The notes: a model not told the origin generated them from the letters alone. A DNA stretch of 64,000 bases from Lentisphaerota bacterium (GCA_015061745.1 SUWB01000008.1:1-64000); one strand, 5' to 3'. Shown: positions 25,602 to 34,915, numbered from the stretch's first letter. Translations and numbers: made by a program.

Positions 25602-26645
25602 ATGAAAAAATACCGTTTGCTTTTTTTGTCTGATACCCAACATTCTCTTTTCACCTTGATAGAACTTCTTGTAAGCAAAGCTTGTCAAATATGTGTTTAT
25701 ATCTTGCGAAAAATTGCCTCTTGCCTTAATACTTGCCGTTGCAATTCTTCAAAATGCGGGATTGTCGGTTTTGCGGATGCAAAAACGGCAATCCACCAAA
25801 AGTTTTTGGCAAGGATGGATGGGGCCCGGGGAAGGAAGGGAGAACCTTTTTTCAAAAAGGGTTCCCTTCCTTCCCCGGCTCCTTTCACCTTGATCGAACT
25901 TCTGGTCGTTATTGCGATCATTGCCATTCTCGCAGCGATGCTGCTGCCTGCTCTTCAACAGGCAAGAGAACGGGCCCATACCGTCAGCTGTTCAAGCAAT
26001 CTGAAACAGCTGGGGACCTATTTCCAATACTACGCTTCCGACAACGGCGGATTCCTGATGCCCAGCCGCCAGTTCCGCGGCCAGTCCGCCTGGGTGGCGA
26101 CCAGTACAAAGTATGCCCCCTGGTATGAATATATTGCCATTGATTATGTGGCAGGCAGTCAGAAATCCAAGATCAAGACCGCTCAGGCAAGCAAAGTTTT
26201 TCTCTGCCCCGGAGATAAAAAACCCCGTACTCACTACACCAGCTTTGAAATCTATTTGAGCTACGGTGCCAACGGCGGTATCGGCGGCTGCTACACCCAG
26301 TTTACAAGTCCTGTGACTTACGGCAAACACGGGTATCTTCTGAAAAATGACGGCAAGGCTCATCATCTTTCCAAAATCGTTATTTTCGGTGATACCTGGG
26401 CCTATTACCGTACCCCCGAAACAAGCGGCGACTGGTCAAAGGGTGCTTACTCATCTATGTATCTTTTCGGTCAGGCCCGTTCCAATGTGGGCCGTTTCGG
26501 AGCTCACGGCAAAAGTATGAACCGGGCACATCTGGACGGTCACGTTTCAAATGCAAAGTATTTTGAGTATTACAACACTACAGGCGGTGCCGATTTGTGG
26601 AATATCTGTGACAACAGATATTTAAGCAGAACGTTCGCTCCGTAA
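25602..26645 (+). CDS. Pseudopilin-like protein with duplicated FTLIELLV signature (pilin 2)
   Basis: 347 residues, start at 25602 behind a strong GGAGGAG site. A normal prepilin leader ([16 protein letters not shown]) runs into a first FTLIELLV (25650-25673), but the hydrophobic helix does not follow. Instead a 70-residue insert ([13 protein letters not shown] and onward, Cys-rich, then [18 protein letters not shown]) leads to a second FTLIELLV (25884-25907) with the full [22 protein letters not shown] helix and a DUF1559-like domain ending in HLDGHVSN. The two signatures are 234 bases apart, in frame. The insert's end is a long palindrome (25826-25878). The mature pilin would be made only if the second site is processed. 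The large secreted protein gene begins 23 bases downstream. Confidence 0.83.
   Translation: MKKYRLLFLSDTQHSLFTLIELLVSKACQICVYILRKIASCLNTCRCNSSKCGIVGFADAKTAIHQKFLARMDGARGRKGEPFFKKGSLPSPAPFTLIELLVVIAIIAILAAMLLPALQQARERAHTVSCSSNLKQLGTYFQYYASDNGGFLMPSRQFRGQSAWVATSTKYAPWYEYIAIDYVAGSQKSKIKTAQASKVFLCPGDKKPRTHYTSFEIYLSYGANGGIGGCYTQFTSPVTYGKHGYLLKNDGKAHHLSKIVIFGDTWAYYRTPETSGDWSKGAYSSMYLFGQARSNVGRFGAHGKSMNRAHLDGHVSNAKYFEYYNTTGGADLWNICDNRYLSRTFAP
25826..25878. repeat. Imperfect 53-base palindrome inside pilin 2
   Basis: 15-bp perfect outer stem (25826-25840 with 25864-25878, CCGGGGAAGGAAGGG against its complement) and an inner A/T-rich stem (CCTTTTTTCAAAAAGG). It is translated in frame and ends five bases before the second FTLIELLV coding block. 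It looks like a mobile palindromic element. Confidence 0.7.
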
Positions 26646-26668
26646 AAAATAAGGAAAGCAACATAAAA

Positions 26669-29600
26669 ATGAAACGTTTTTTTCTCACAACTGTATTGCT
26701 GGCAGCAACACTTGTCAGCGGTGAAAATCTGCTGACAAACAGCTCTTTTGAAAGCACCCTGCCCCTGAAAAAACATAAGTGGAAGGTGGAACTTTTCAAA
26801 GAGTGGAACTGTATCCTCAACAGCAGTTCCCTCAAAGGGGACATACTTCTGGCAACTCCCGGATACAAGAGCAAGCAGGCTGTCCGGCTCAGAACTCTGG
26901 GCAAAGAGGGCTTCAATGCCGTCACCTATGCCAAAGATTTTCCTGTCACCCAGGGACAGAAAGTGACCGCTTCTGTTATGCTCAAAGGTAAAGGCAACGG
27001 TTATATCCGTGTTTACTACCTTGATAAAAACGGAAAATATCTCAAAAATTATACGATGCAGGGAACCTACGCAAAAAGTGAATTTGCTCCGCTGCTGGTC
27101 AAATTCACCGTTCCTGCAGGAGTTGCAAAGATCCGTTACAGTCTGCAAACTCTGCGAAACAATGCAGACGTCATTTTTGACGATGCAAAACTCGAGATCG
27201 AATCAGGGGAACTCCTTGAAAACAATATGCTCCGTGTCACTTTCAATCCCCGTCTGGGCGGCGGTATCGCCTCTTTTTACTGGAAAGAAAAAAATTACGA
27301 ATTCACCTCCCCCAAAACCATTATCCGGGGCGGCGGTATGGCCAACTGCGTCATTCCCGCCAACCGCATACCGGGTGTTTTCTACAATCAGCCTTTCGTC
27401 AGAAAATCTGCCGCTGCCAATACCATTTCTTATGAAGCCCGCGTTGCCGCAGGTCCTATGCAGGATCTTGCAATGACCCGCACCTATACCTTGCTCCCCG
27501 ATGGGATCAAGATGGAAATCACCCTTGCCAACAAAGGGAAAAAAACGCAGGATATCAGCTGGAGGATCCAGAATTTCATCAGTTCCGCCAAAGGTGTCTG
27601 GTCCTGGCCGACTCCTGACTGGATCACCATTTTCCGTCAGACGGGCAAGCCCCTCAACGGTTTGAACTCCGTCGTGCAGGATCTTTTCCGTGCCGGCTGG
27701 GAAGCCAAATATTATGAAGAACTCAAAGCAACGCTCCTTTTTGAGGTGGAAACCAATGATATCCGCCGTCTTTACTGCTTCTTTAATATGTTCCCCCGCA
27801 CCAGCACCGCAGAGTGGTATTACCGTGAATTCAAACTGGCTCCCGGAGCAGAAAAGAAGTTGGTTTCCAAGATCCGTCTGCTGAAAAATCAGGAAAAGTT
27901 TTATGCTGATGCTCACGGCAAAACACAAAAATTTGAAGTCCTTGAACCTATCAAGATGCCCAAAGCTCCTGCAAAAGCAAATATAACTCCTGTTTTCAAA
28001 GATTACTTTCCCTATGTGGGCGGCGGCGGCAACCTCAATCAGCCTGAAATGGCAGGGTTCACCAAACGTATTTCCTATCCTCAGAGCTATGCCATTCTTA
28101 TTGAACGTCTTTTCCGTATCCAGACCGATGCCTATTTGAACTCCTTTGCTCCGGGACGACTGATCTACGGCGGTATGCACCAGTATCTGTGGAAAAAAGA
28201 CGGCACTCACACTTTGGGCGAAATGATCAAACGTTTTGACCAGAAATATTTTCTTTCCACCCTTTTCCTCTACCGTGAAGATGTGGATGTCCAGAAATAT
28301 ATGAAGGAAAAATGGCCCAAACTTCACCAGACGATGACTCATCCTGAACTGCAGCGTTTCATCAAAAAGTATCAGAAGCACATCCCTGTGATCTATACCG
28401 GTGACGAACTGCTGCCCCAGAATGTGGATGTGATGCTCAAGGTCAACGAAGAATTGAGCAAGATTCTGCCCAAACATATTCTGCCTTTCCCTTACTTGAA
28501 TTCCTCAGCAGTGGACATTCTGCCCTATGTGCCGGTTTTTGTCGGTGACTGGTATCCGATCAAACGCCCCACCGCTTCAGGCAGAAATCCCTGGAACGTT
28601 TATCCTGAGTTTTCAGCTCTGGTCAAACGGGCCGGTGACACCCCTGTCTGGTTTATGCCTCAGGGATTTGCCGGTTCCGGTCTGACACTCGGAACGACTG
28701 TCTACGCTTTCCCCACCCCCGGAGAAACCCGTCTGATGCTCAATCTGGCCATTGCCGCCGGTGTCAAAGGAATCGGCTGGCACGGATTCCCCTCCGGAAC
28801 CTGGCCCTGGATGATGAATTACAGTATGTACCGTTACTCCTTCCTGGGCGGTGCCGGTCAGAAAAGCCCTGCCTGGGCCGCGGTCAAAGATGTGGGCCGA
28901 ATCATCGCTTCAGCAGGACCTCTTTTCGTCCAATCCCGTCCCGCAGCCCTGCCCAAAAACTTCAAAATCGAGTGTGCTGAATTCACCTCCTACAACAAAT
29001 TCTACTCAGGTCCCGCTGTCAAGGCTTACGCATTGAAAGCCGAACAGGGAACACTCTTTGTCATCATCAATCAGAATCCGGTCAAAAACGAAAAATGCAA
29101 GGTCACTCTGCCCGGTCCCAAAGCCTTTGATATGGTCAAAGCGGCCTCTGTACCTTTGCAGCTGGCTCTGGACCTTGCTCCCGGCGATGGGGCCTATATC
29201 TACTGCGGCAAGGATCTCAAAGAACTTGACAGTTCTTTTGCATCCCGTTTCCGTGCTGAGCGTGCCCGTTATCTGCTCCGGAGCGACATTGCAGCCGGTT
29301 TCGGCATCAAAGCCGCCGATCCTGACACTTTCAAGAAGCTGCCTCCTTTGCAGGCTTTGAAAGCTCTTTTCAAAGAACAGGCCTTTCTTGAGAAAAAACT
29401 TGCTTCAGGCGAAGTCGGAAAGATCCTTGCCGATCTGGAAGAGACCCGGCAGACCCTCGACAAGATCGAGTTCCGTCTCTGCTGTGCCCTTGAGCTGACT
29501 GTGACGCCTGAAATGCGTAAAGCCACCAAGCGTTATGCCCGCTACGCTCCTCATCCGGACAAGAAGTTCCAGGCCATCCGTATGGATCTTGCCAAAGCCT

Positions 29601-29770
29601 TTGCTCACTTCTACGCCCTTGCGGACAAGGTGGAAACAGGGGGCGGTTTCAAGGCCGCTGCCAATTTGAAGCAGGTCAAAGCCGCTGCATTGAAAGCCGC
29701 CCGTGATGCTCACAACTGGCTTGACAATCATCCCCGGCGCAATGAGATAGACGATCCCACTGCCCCCTGA
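26669..29770 (+). CDS. Large secreted protein, putative glycoside-hydrolase-like
   Basis: 1033 residues with a signal peptide (MKRFFLTTVLLAATLVSG). The N-terminal domain (ENLLTNSSFE to IFDDAKLEIE, residues about 20-175) resembles carbohydrate-binding modules of the CBM4/9/22 type. A beta-sandwich region follows (about 180-410). The central part (about 430-790) has TIM-barrel character, with VIYTGDELLPQNVD and GVKGIGWHGFPSGTWPW as candidate active-site strands. A helical C-terminus (about 850-1030) is Lys/Leu-rich. I cannot assign a glycosidase family. It is probably co-transcribed with pilin 2 and acts outside the cell or in the periplasm, likely on polysaccharide (inference). Confidence 0.7.
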   Translation: MKRFFLTTVLLAATLVSGENLLTNSSFESTLPLKKHKWKVELFKEWNCILNSSSLKGDILLATPGYKSKQAVRLRTLGKEGFNAVTYAKDFPVTQGQKVTASVMLKGKGNGYIRVYYLDKNGKYLKNYTMQGTYAKSEFAPLLVKFTVPAGVAKIRYSLQTLRNNADVIFDDAKLEIESGELLENNMLRVTFNPRLGGGIASFYWKEKNYEFTSPKTIIRGGGMANCVIPANRIPGVFYNQPFVRKSAAANTISYEARVAAGPMQDLAMTRTYTLLPDGIKMEITLANKGKKTQDISWRIQNFISSAKGVWSWPTPDWITIFRQTGKPLNGLNSVVQDLFRAGWEAKYYEELKATLLFEVETNDIRRLYCFFNMFPRTSTAEWYYREFKLAPGAEKKLVSKIRLLKNQEKFYADAHGKTQKFEVLEPIKMPKAPAKANITPVFKDYFPYVGGGGNLNQPEMAGFTKRISYPQSYAILIERLFRIQTDAYLNSFAPGRLIYGGMHQYLWKKDGTHTLGEMIKRFDQKYFLSTLFLYREDVDVQKYMKEKWPKLHQTMTHPELQRFIKKYQKHIPVIYTGDELLPQNVDVMLKVNEELSKILPKHILPFPYLNSSAVDILPYVPVFVGDWYPIKRPTASGRNPWNVYPEFSALVKRAGDTPVWFMPQGFAGSGLTLGTTVYAFPTPGETRLMLNLAIAAGVKGIGWHGFPSGTWPWMMNYSMYRYSFLGGAGQKSPAWAAVKDVGRIIASAGPLFVQSRPAALPKNFKIECAEFTSYNKFYSGPAVKAYALKAEQGTLFVIINQNPVKNEKCKVTLPGPKAFDMVKAASVPLQLALDLAPGDGAYIYCGKDLKELDSSFASRFRAERARYLLRSDIAAGFGIKAADPDTFKKLPPLQALKALFKEQAFLEKKLASGEVGKILADLEETRQTLDKIEFRLCCALELTVTPEMRKATKRYARYAPHPDKKFQAIRMDLAKAFAHFYALADKVETGGGFKAAANLKQVKAAALKAARDAHNWLDNHPRRNEIDDPTAP

Positions 29771-29918
29771 TAAAAAGGTTGAGGGAGTTGGGGCGGGCCG
29801 AAACGTCGGCTTCGGAATAACTCGCAGCTGTAACTAGCTGCGAGAATCGAAAACTGAAGTTCCCTTTTCCCCTTGTCACGGCGTAGTTCAACGAAGCCGG
29901 AAAACCTTTTTCAGTAAC

Positions 29919-29955
29919 GCTTTTAATTTTTGACAAAAAGTCAAAAATTAAAAGC
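29919..29955. terminator. Perfect 16-bp hairpin with A5 loop
   Basis: Arms 29919-29934 and 29940-29955 are exact reverse complements around AAAAA. The stem is A/T-rich with GC ends. It could stop transcripts from either side, though no T tract follows outside the stem. Confidence 0.55.
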
Positions 29956-30031
29956 GGTCTGTAAAAACTTTCTGGGGAAAATAGTTTTCTTACCTACCCG
30001 TAATGGGAACAGAGCCAAAAATATACGCAGT

Positions 30032-30052
30032 GCCCCGGGAATTTCCCGGGGC
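30032..30052 (+). terminator. GC-rich hairpin just upstream of EamA gene
   Basis: GCCCCGGG / CCCGGGGC stem followed by TTTAATGTTTT. It lies about 15 bases before the ribosome site of the gene at 30083, so it may be an upstream terminator or an attenuator. Confidence 0.55.
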
Positions 30053-30082
30053 TTTAATGTTTTGCAGAAAGGTTGATTTTTT

Positions 30083-30982
30083 ATGCTCGGGGCTATTATC
30101 AGTCTTGTTTTCGTTGGTGCAAGCTGGACACTTGTCGGTGTCGTTATGGGGGCGGCCCCCAAGAAAAAGCTGGATCCGGCAGTGGTTCAGCTGACGGGAG
30201 CTGTCATCTCTTTTTCTGTGGCTCTGATGCTTCTGTTGTTCACCAATGTGGGCGTGCTCCCCTTCCGGGATCTTTTCTGGTGCGGCCTGGCCTACTTCAG
30301 TGCGGGTGCCATCAACTGTATTATGCAGATCCTTATGTCCAATGCTATGCAAAAAGGACCTAACGGAATCATCTGGGCAGTGATCCAATCGGCAATGATT
30401 TTCCCTTTTATGCTGGGGATCTTATTCTTTAATGTGGAGCCCCGTCTGATCCGTTTTGCCGGACTTTTCAGTATCTTGCTGTCGCTTCTGCTTTCAGGCG
30501 TATGCAAGCAGAATAATTTTCAGCACGGCAGTTGGAAAATGCTCACCTTTATCTCTTTTCTTCTGACCGGAGTCACTCAAACCCTGGTCAGTCTGCCTTC
30601 TTACTTTGAAAGTTCCCAGGCTGTGACGCCTGTGTTCCGGACGATGTGTCTGGCCCTGGGGGTGCTCTTTATGTCATTCGGCCGCATCGTCACAATCAGA
30701 AAGGAGATCTCACTGAAAGCGAACCTGACTTCAAAATGGTTGTGGATTTTTTCTTTATCGCTTCAATTTTTCGGACTTTTCTTTGCCATTAAGCTGCAAT
30801 ATCCCTCTATGGACGCCCTTGCCAAACACGGTGCAGGTTCGTTAGCTTATCCTTTACTGGTGGGCTCCTGCGTGGTAGGATTTTCGCTGTACAGCATTTT
30901 CTTTCTGAAAGAAAAAGTGACCCCGCTGCAATGGGGGGCACTGGTAAGCTGTCTGGCAGGGATCATTCTGATCTGTCTGTAA
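30083..30982 (+). CDS. EamA/DMT-superfamily transporter
   Basis: 299-residue membrane protein with about ten helices, made of two five-helix halves as in drug/metabolite transporters. The N-terminal half opens LGAIISLVFVGASWTLVGVVMGAAP. The last helices end with the family-like FSLYSIFFLKEKVTPLQWGALVSCLAGIILICL. Substrate unknown. The start at 30083 follows GAAAGG. Its stop is seven bases from the stop of a second DMT-type gene on the other strand. Confidence 0.75.
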   Translation: MLGAIISLVFVGASWTLVGVVMGAAPKKKLDPAVVQLTGAVISFSVALMLLLFTNVGVLPFRDLFWCGLAYFSAGAINCIMQILMSNAMQKGPNGIIWAVIQSAMIFPFMLGILFFNVEPRLIRFAGLFSILLSLLLSGVCKQNNFQHGSWKMLTFISFLLTGVTQTLVSLPSYFESSQAVTPVFRTMCLALGVLFMSFGRIVTIRKEISLKANLTSKWLWIFSLSLQFFGLFFAIKLQYPSMDALAKHGAGSLAYPLLVGSCVVGFSLYSIFFLKEKVTPLQWGALVSCLAGIILICL

Positions 30983-30988
30983 AATTTT

Positions 30989-31891
30989 TCAGAGTACGGT
31001 AATAATAAGTCCTGCGATGATCAGGACAACACCGATGAATTTGGGCAGTGCGGGACGTTCTTTAAGAATGAAGATTCCCCCCAGAAGTCCGAAAATAAGT
31101 CCCAGCTGACGGAACACTTGAACGTATGACACGTTGCTCACATAATTCATTGCCATAAGAACTGTAATATAGGTCAGTGAAGCAAACGCTCCTGCGGCAA
31201 AAGGCATCCAGTTTTTTTCCTTGAAAAAGGAAGAAAAATTCTGCTTTTCACCGGGAAACACAAGTACAGCCAAGCCCATAAGAGTGCTCAGAAAAATACC
31301 GCGGGTGGAATAAAAGGTCATAGAAACAACAGGTTTGGCAAGATCCGGATAGGCTTCACGCAAGACGACCTGAGCCTGACTGTCACAAATGGTATATCCG
31401 GTAGTTCCGCAGGCCACCAGAAAGATGAAAAACATTCTTGAACTCAAGTAATCCTTGAAGTTGAAACTTGAAAAATCCTTCATAGGCATCATCATACACC
31501 CCACAAAGACCACTCCCATTCCCAAAAGTGCCAGAGGCGTCAGAGGAGCCCCCCAGCTGCAAAGTGACGTGACCGCCGCCGTCAAAAGCAAGGGCAGAGA
31601 ACGCATCATCGGATAAGCGGTCGACATTTCCATTGTCCTGTAAGCTCTCACCAGCCCCAGACAGTAACACAAATCAAAACTCACAGAACAAAGAACATAG
31701 ACAAAAAACGCCCCGGGCAGGTCCGGCACATTGACAGGAGTCCACAGCTGGGTATGAAGCCACATAGAAGCCGCGGTCATACAAATTACCGCATAAAAAG
31801 CAATACTCATCGTTGAGCGTTTGGCAAGAAGATTCCAGGAAGCGTGAAGCCCCGCAGAAAAGACGATCAAAAGAAAAGCAAATAAACTCAT
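30989..31891 (-). CDS. EamA/DMT-superfamily transporter
   Basis: 300-residue membrane transporter with about ten helices. The N-terminus MSLFAFLLIVFSAGLHASWNLLAKRS is the classic EamA opening. YPMMRSLPLLLTAAVTSLC and VFRQLGLIFGLLGGIFILKERPALPKFIGVVLIIAGLII are also typical. I set the start at 31891 because it begins this conserved helix; an upstream GTG (31930) would add unconserved residues. The promoter at 31950-31978 lies upstream, with a hairpin in the leader. Convergent with the other EamA gene. Confidence 0.82.
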   Translation of the reverse strand: MSLFAFLLIVFSAGLHASWNLLAKRSTMSIAFYAVICMTAASMWLHTQLWTPVNVPDLPGAFFVYVLCSVSFDLCYCLGLVRAYRTMEMSTAYPMMRSLPLLLTAAVTSLCSWGAPLTPLALLGMGVVFVGCMMMPMKDFSSFNFKDYLSSRMFFIFLVACGTTGYTICDSQAQVVLREAYPDLAKPVVSMTFYSTRGIFLSTLMGLAVLVFPGEKQNFSSFFKEKNWMPFAAGAFASLTYITVLMAMNYVSNVSYVQVFRQLGLIFGLLGGIFILKERPALPKFIGVVLIIAGLIITVL

Positions 31892-31918
31892 TTCAAAGTG
31901 TCCGTAAAAATATTTCAG

Positions 31919-31940
31919 GCCGGAACACACACTTTCCGGC
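31919..31940 (-). other. Leader hairpin upstream of EamA gene
   Basis: GCCGGAA / TTCCGGC stem with an 8-base loop. It starts within a few bases of the predicted transcription start, so it would cap the 5' end of the mRNA. Confidence 0.45.
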
Positions 31941-31949
31941 TCATTTCAT

Positions 31950-31978
31950 AATATACCACCTGTAAGAGATTTATTCAA
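31950..31978 (-). promoter_or_regulatory. Promoter for minus-strand EamA gene
   Basis: On the minus strand, TTGAAT (31978-31973), 17-base spacer, TATATT (31955-31950). Confidence 0.6.
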
Positions 31979-32044
31979 GAAAACTGCAAAAATTCCTTAA
32001 TAAATCAATACTTTGCCAAAGTTCCTGATTCCGTGCCGGAAAAT

Positions 32045-32073
32045 TTGACAAAAGCCCATTGGACTGTTATATT
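32045..32073 (+). promoter_or_regulatory. Promoter for radical SAM gene
   Basis: Consensus -35 TTGACA (32045-32050), 17-base spacer, TATATT (32068-32073). It lies 44 bases before the ATG at 32117. Confidence 0.7.
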
Positions 32074-32116
32074 AAAAAGTTGTATAATACTTACCCTCAA
32101 AAAAAAGTCAACTCTT

Positions 32117-33754
32117 ATGTCCTCTTTTAAACGCCGTCTGGTCTTTCTGACCGTCAACAGTTCATTTTCGCACTCATCTCTTGCGCTGTCTCTGCTTCAC
32201 AGTGCGTGCAGCGGACTTACAGAATGGGAATGGCACCGCTGCGACATCACAACGGCTCAGGACTCTCTCAATGCAGTACGTGAAATATATGCCTGCCGGT
32301 GTGACCTGCTGGTGACTTCGCTATACCTTTTCAACCGGCAAAAGGCCCTTGAAATTTTACAACGGTACCATACGCTTGCTCCTGAATGCCGGATCGCAGC
32401 AGGAGGGCCGGAATGTCTGGGTTCCGGAGCTCAGGAGCTTCTTGATGAATACCCCTGGCTCGACTGTGTGTTCCGGGGTGAAGGGGAAGAAATGTTCCGC
32501 TATTACCTTGAAAACTTCGACACCTTTGACCGTACACAAAACCGCATACTTCCCGCGGAGGGCAATGGCGTATACAAGGAGTGGACTTCCTCATCCTATC
32601 CTGTCAACGATCCTTTTTTTGTAACAGACAAGCCTTTCGTTCAACTGGAAAGTTCACGGGGCTGCCCTATGCACTGTTTTTACTGCACCAGCGGAAGCAC
32701 GGCTGTCCGTTACCGCACACTGTCTCAGGTGCGTGAGGAGCTTTCTCTGCTCTCAGCCCAAGGGGTCAAAGAAGTGCGTATCCTCGACAGGACATTCAAT
32801 GTCCCCCAGGAACGGGGAGCTGCCTTGCTGAAACTTTTTCGTGAGGAGTTTCCCCAGATGCGTTTTCACCTGGAACTGCATCCTCAATTTCTGAATGATG
32901 CATTGCGGCAGGAACTGCTCCAGGCCCTTCCCGGACAGCTGCATATAGAAGCAGGCGTCCAGTGCTTCGATCAGGAAGTTCAGAATTTATCCGGCCGCAG
33001 AAGCTGCGTTGAAGCTCTGAAAGAGGGGGTGGAATTTCTTTGCAGTATCCCCGCCTTTGAGACCCATACGGATCTTATTGCCGGACTTCCGGGGCAAAGC
33101 TTTGAGCATATTCTCAAAGACACAGGGACCTTACTGAAACTCAACGCGGCGGAAATCCAGCTGGAAGTACTGAAAGTTCTTCCGGGAACCCCTATGCGTG
33201 AAGTTGCTTTACAGCACGGATTGCGGTACAATCCGGCAGCTCCTTATGATGTAATGATGAGCAACACGATCTCTCTTGAAGAAATACAGCAAGTACGCGA
33301 TCTGTCAAGGCTTCTTGACCTGACCTGTAATCATAAGGATTTACACAGCACCGTTGTGCTTATGAATGAAGAACTCCCGGACTTTGTCGCCCGTATTCTT
33401 TCCTTTTTCCACGAAGCAAAGGGTAATTCAGCGACTTTGTGGGATCTGAAAAAACGTTTTCTCTTTCTGTTCGACATCTGCCGCAAAGAAAATCTGGAAC
33501 GCTCTCAAAGAGAACTTGCCTGTCACTGGCTGCTGGCGGGATTTCCTCCGGGACAGGGCCCCGATGAATATTCAGAAAAATGCAAATTCCCCCCCGTTCA
33601 GGTTCGTCTTATATCAGGAACAGACGCCTGCCTCGGACTCCCCGAAACCCGCTTCTGGCGTCTGCCGTTGCCGAACTGCACCTGTTATTTTGCTTACAAC
33701 CGCAGTTTCGCCCTCCATCTGCCCGCAGCAGTCTGGCTGTCAGACGATGAGTAA
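32117..33754 (+). CDS. B12-binding-domain radical SAM protein (DUF4080-like)
   Basis: 545-residue enzyme. The N-terminal cobalamin-binding-like Rossmann domain runs to about residue 150 (LVFLTVNSSFSHSSLALSLL, AAGGPECLGSGAQELL, CVFRGEGEEMF). The radical SAM core follows, with its cluster motif SSRGCPMHCFYC (C-x3-C-x2-C). The barrel continues through THTDLIAGLPGQSFEHI and ends with a C-terminal DUF4080-type domain (HKDLHSTVVLMNEELPDFVA and beyond). The start at 32117 is the first Met before the conserved region. The reaction is unknown; relatives include methyltransferases and methylthiotransferase-like enzymes. Single gene with its own promoter. Confidence 0.85.
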   Translation: MSSFKRRLVFLTVNSSFSHSSLALSLLHSACSGLTEWEWHRCDITTAQDSLNAVREIYACRCDLLVTSLYLFNRQKALEILQRYHTLAPECRIAAGGPECLGSGAQELLDEYPWLDCVFRGEGEEMFRYYLENFDTFDRTQNRILPAEGNGVYKEWTSSSYPVNDPFFVTDKPFVQLESSRGCPMHCFYCTSGSTAVRYRTLSQVREELSLLSAQGVKEVRILDRTFNVPQERGAALLKLFREEFPQMRFHLELHPQFLNDALRQELLQALPGQLHIEAGVQCFDQEVQNLSGRRSCVEALKEGVEFLCSIPAFETHTDLIAGLPGQSFEHILKDTGTLLKLNAAEIQLEVLKVLPGTPMREVALQHGLRYNPAAPYDVMMSNTISLEEIQQVRDLSRLLDLTCNHKDLHSTVVLMNEELPDFVARILSFFHEAKGNSATLWDLKKRFLFLFDICRKENLERSQRELACHWLLAGFPPGQGPDEYSEKCKFPPVQVRLISGTDACLGLPETRFWRLPLPNCTCYFAYNRSFALHLPAAVWLSDDE

Positions 33755-34086
33755 AACAAAAGGGATGACTCAAAAAAAGATGTTTTTTTTGCAAAACAGG
33801 AGTAAAAATTTCCTGCGAAACAGCGGCTTGATACGACGTAAATATTCATAAGCATCTTTGTCAGATTTTTAATAATCCGGTAAAATTAAGGACACGGATA
33901 TATTACAGGTTTGAAAAAAAATGAAAAAATTTGAAAAAATGATAAAAAAACATTTGACTTTTTTCCTGTTGAGGTATAAAGTATAACGGAAACCGGAACC
34001 CCCGCCGGGGATGGGGCACCGGTTTCAATGTAAAAAAACGAATCTCCGGATAAACAGTTGAATTTTTTTAGAAAGGAAATGGATTT
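33755..34086. other. Leader region with promoter and stem-loop upstream of 34087
   Basis: 332 bases, very A/T-rich at the left. TTGACT (33954-33959) with TATAAA 15 bases on is a possible promoter. A stem-loop GAAACCGG (33989-33996) / CCGGTTTC (34019-34026) with a C/G-rich interior lies in the predicted 5' leader. The ribosome site GAAAGGAAA is just before the ATG. No small gene is supported. Confidence 0.5.
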
Positions 34087-34833
34087 ATGATTGCTGTATG
34101 GGTAGCTGTAATGGTCGTCGGTCTTATTGCAATGATTGTTTGCAGTAAAAAACAGAAAACCAATCCCGCGATGCAGCCCGTCGCCCTGGGTGTGTTTCTC
34201 GTGGTGATCGTCGCTGCTGTGATGCTGATGATTGAAACCAATATTTTCGGCGGAAGCAACTCCGCCATTATGGAAAGCGAACTTGCTTTCCTTGCTTCCC
34301 GCGGTCACGCTGCCGGTGCTCACCTTGCCAAGGTCGCTCCCGGAAAGAAGGTCGTTATTGTTGCTGAACCCAACTACGACAAGAGCACCTACACCAAGGA
34401 TCTGATCGAACAGCTCAAAAAGGCTTACGGTTCTGACAATGTTGTTGTCGAACCTATCGTCGTTCCCGGTGCCAACGAAGAAAATGCTATGCCTATCGAA
34501 GAACTTATGAAAGCTAAAGACTTCGACAAGGCTCTGGCCAATCACAGTGACGCCGGCGTCGTTGTTTCTCTCGTCGGTCTGCCCAACAATGCTGCCCGTA
34601 TGAAAGCCTTTGGAGCCAAAGGTCCCACCTTCTTCCTGTTCAGCACCGGTATGGGAACCGGCAAATTTGTTGCCGCTCAGATGAAAAAAGGCACCATCGC
34701 CGGTGTCATCGTTCCCAATCCCAAGGCTGACTATGAAGCCAAGGCTCCCAAAGATCCTGCAAAGGCTTTTGCCATCCGCTTTGTCCTGGTCACCAAGGAC
34801 AATCTCGAAGCTCACAAGCAGTTCTTTGAATAA
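34087..34833 (+). CDS. Membrane-anchored protein of unknown function
   Basis: 248 residues. Two N-terminal transmembrane helices (MIAVWVAVMVVGLIAMIVC and PVALGVFLVVIVAAVMLMI) are followed by a soluble domain with alternating beta strands and helices (KKVVIVAEPN, IEQLKKAYGSDNVVVEPIVVPG, GVVVSLVGLP, TFFLFSTGMGTGKFVAAQMKKGTIAGVIVPNP). This recalls periplasmic-binding-protein or receiver-like folds, but I recognise no family. Codon use is narrow (GTC, CTC, AAG, GCT), and with the structured leader this suggests an abundant protein. It stands alone before the sigma factor gene, with a terminator between. Confidence 0.75.
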   Translation: MIAVWVAVMVVGLIAMIVCSKKQKTNPAMQPVALGVFLVVIVAAVMLMIETNIFGGSNSAIMESELAFLASRGHAAGAHLAKVAPGKKVVIVAEPNYDKSTYTKDLIEQLKKAYGSDNVVVEPIVVPGANEENAMPIEELMKAKDFDKALANHSDAGVVVSLVGLPNNAARMKAFGAKGPTFFLFSTGMGTGKFVAAQMKKGTIAGVIVPNPKADYEAKAPKDPAKAFAIRFVLVTKDNLEAHKQFFE

Positions 34834-34915
34834 GAATTTCTGCAGCAGGTTTGCGGAAGAAACTCACTGGTTTCTTTCCGCATCCTGTCAAAGTAGTAAA
34901 ATGAAATTGAATTTG

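Larger units (their letters stand above)
29771..30082. other. Structured non-coding interval
   Basis: 312 bases with dense dyads and no supported gene: CTCGCAGCT/AGCTGCGAG (29821-29844), GGCTTCG near 29808 complementary to CGAAGCC near 29893, a perfect 16-bp hairpin (29919-29955) and a GC-rich hairpin (30032-30052). It may be a terminator cluster, a structured RNA or a decayed palindromic element. Confidence 0.55.

Noticed and set aside
27203..28477. 424-codon minus-strand frame inside the large secreted protein gene
   Set aside because: Shadow of the plus-strand gene; composition is low in family-like features and no promoter or ribosome site is present.
33886..34815. 309-codon minus-strand frame opposite the membrane protein gene at 34087
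   Set aside because: The plus-strand gene has a ribosome site, two good membrane helices and biased codons; the minus frame runs into the A/T-rich leader and shows no family features.
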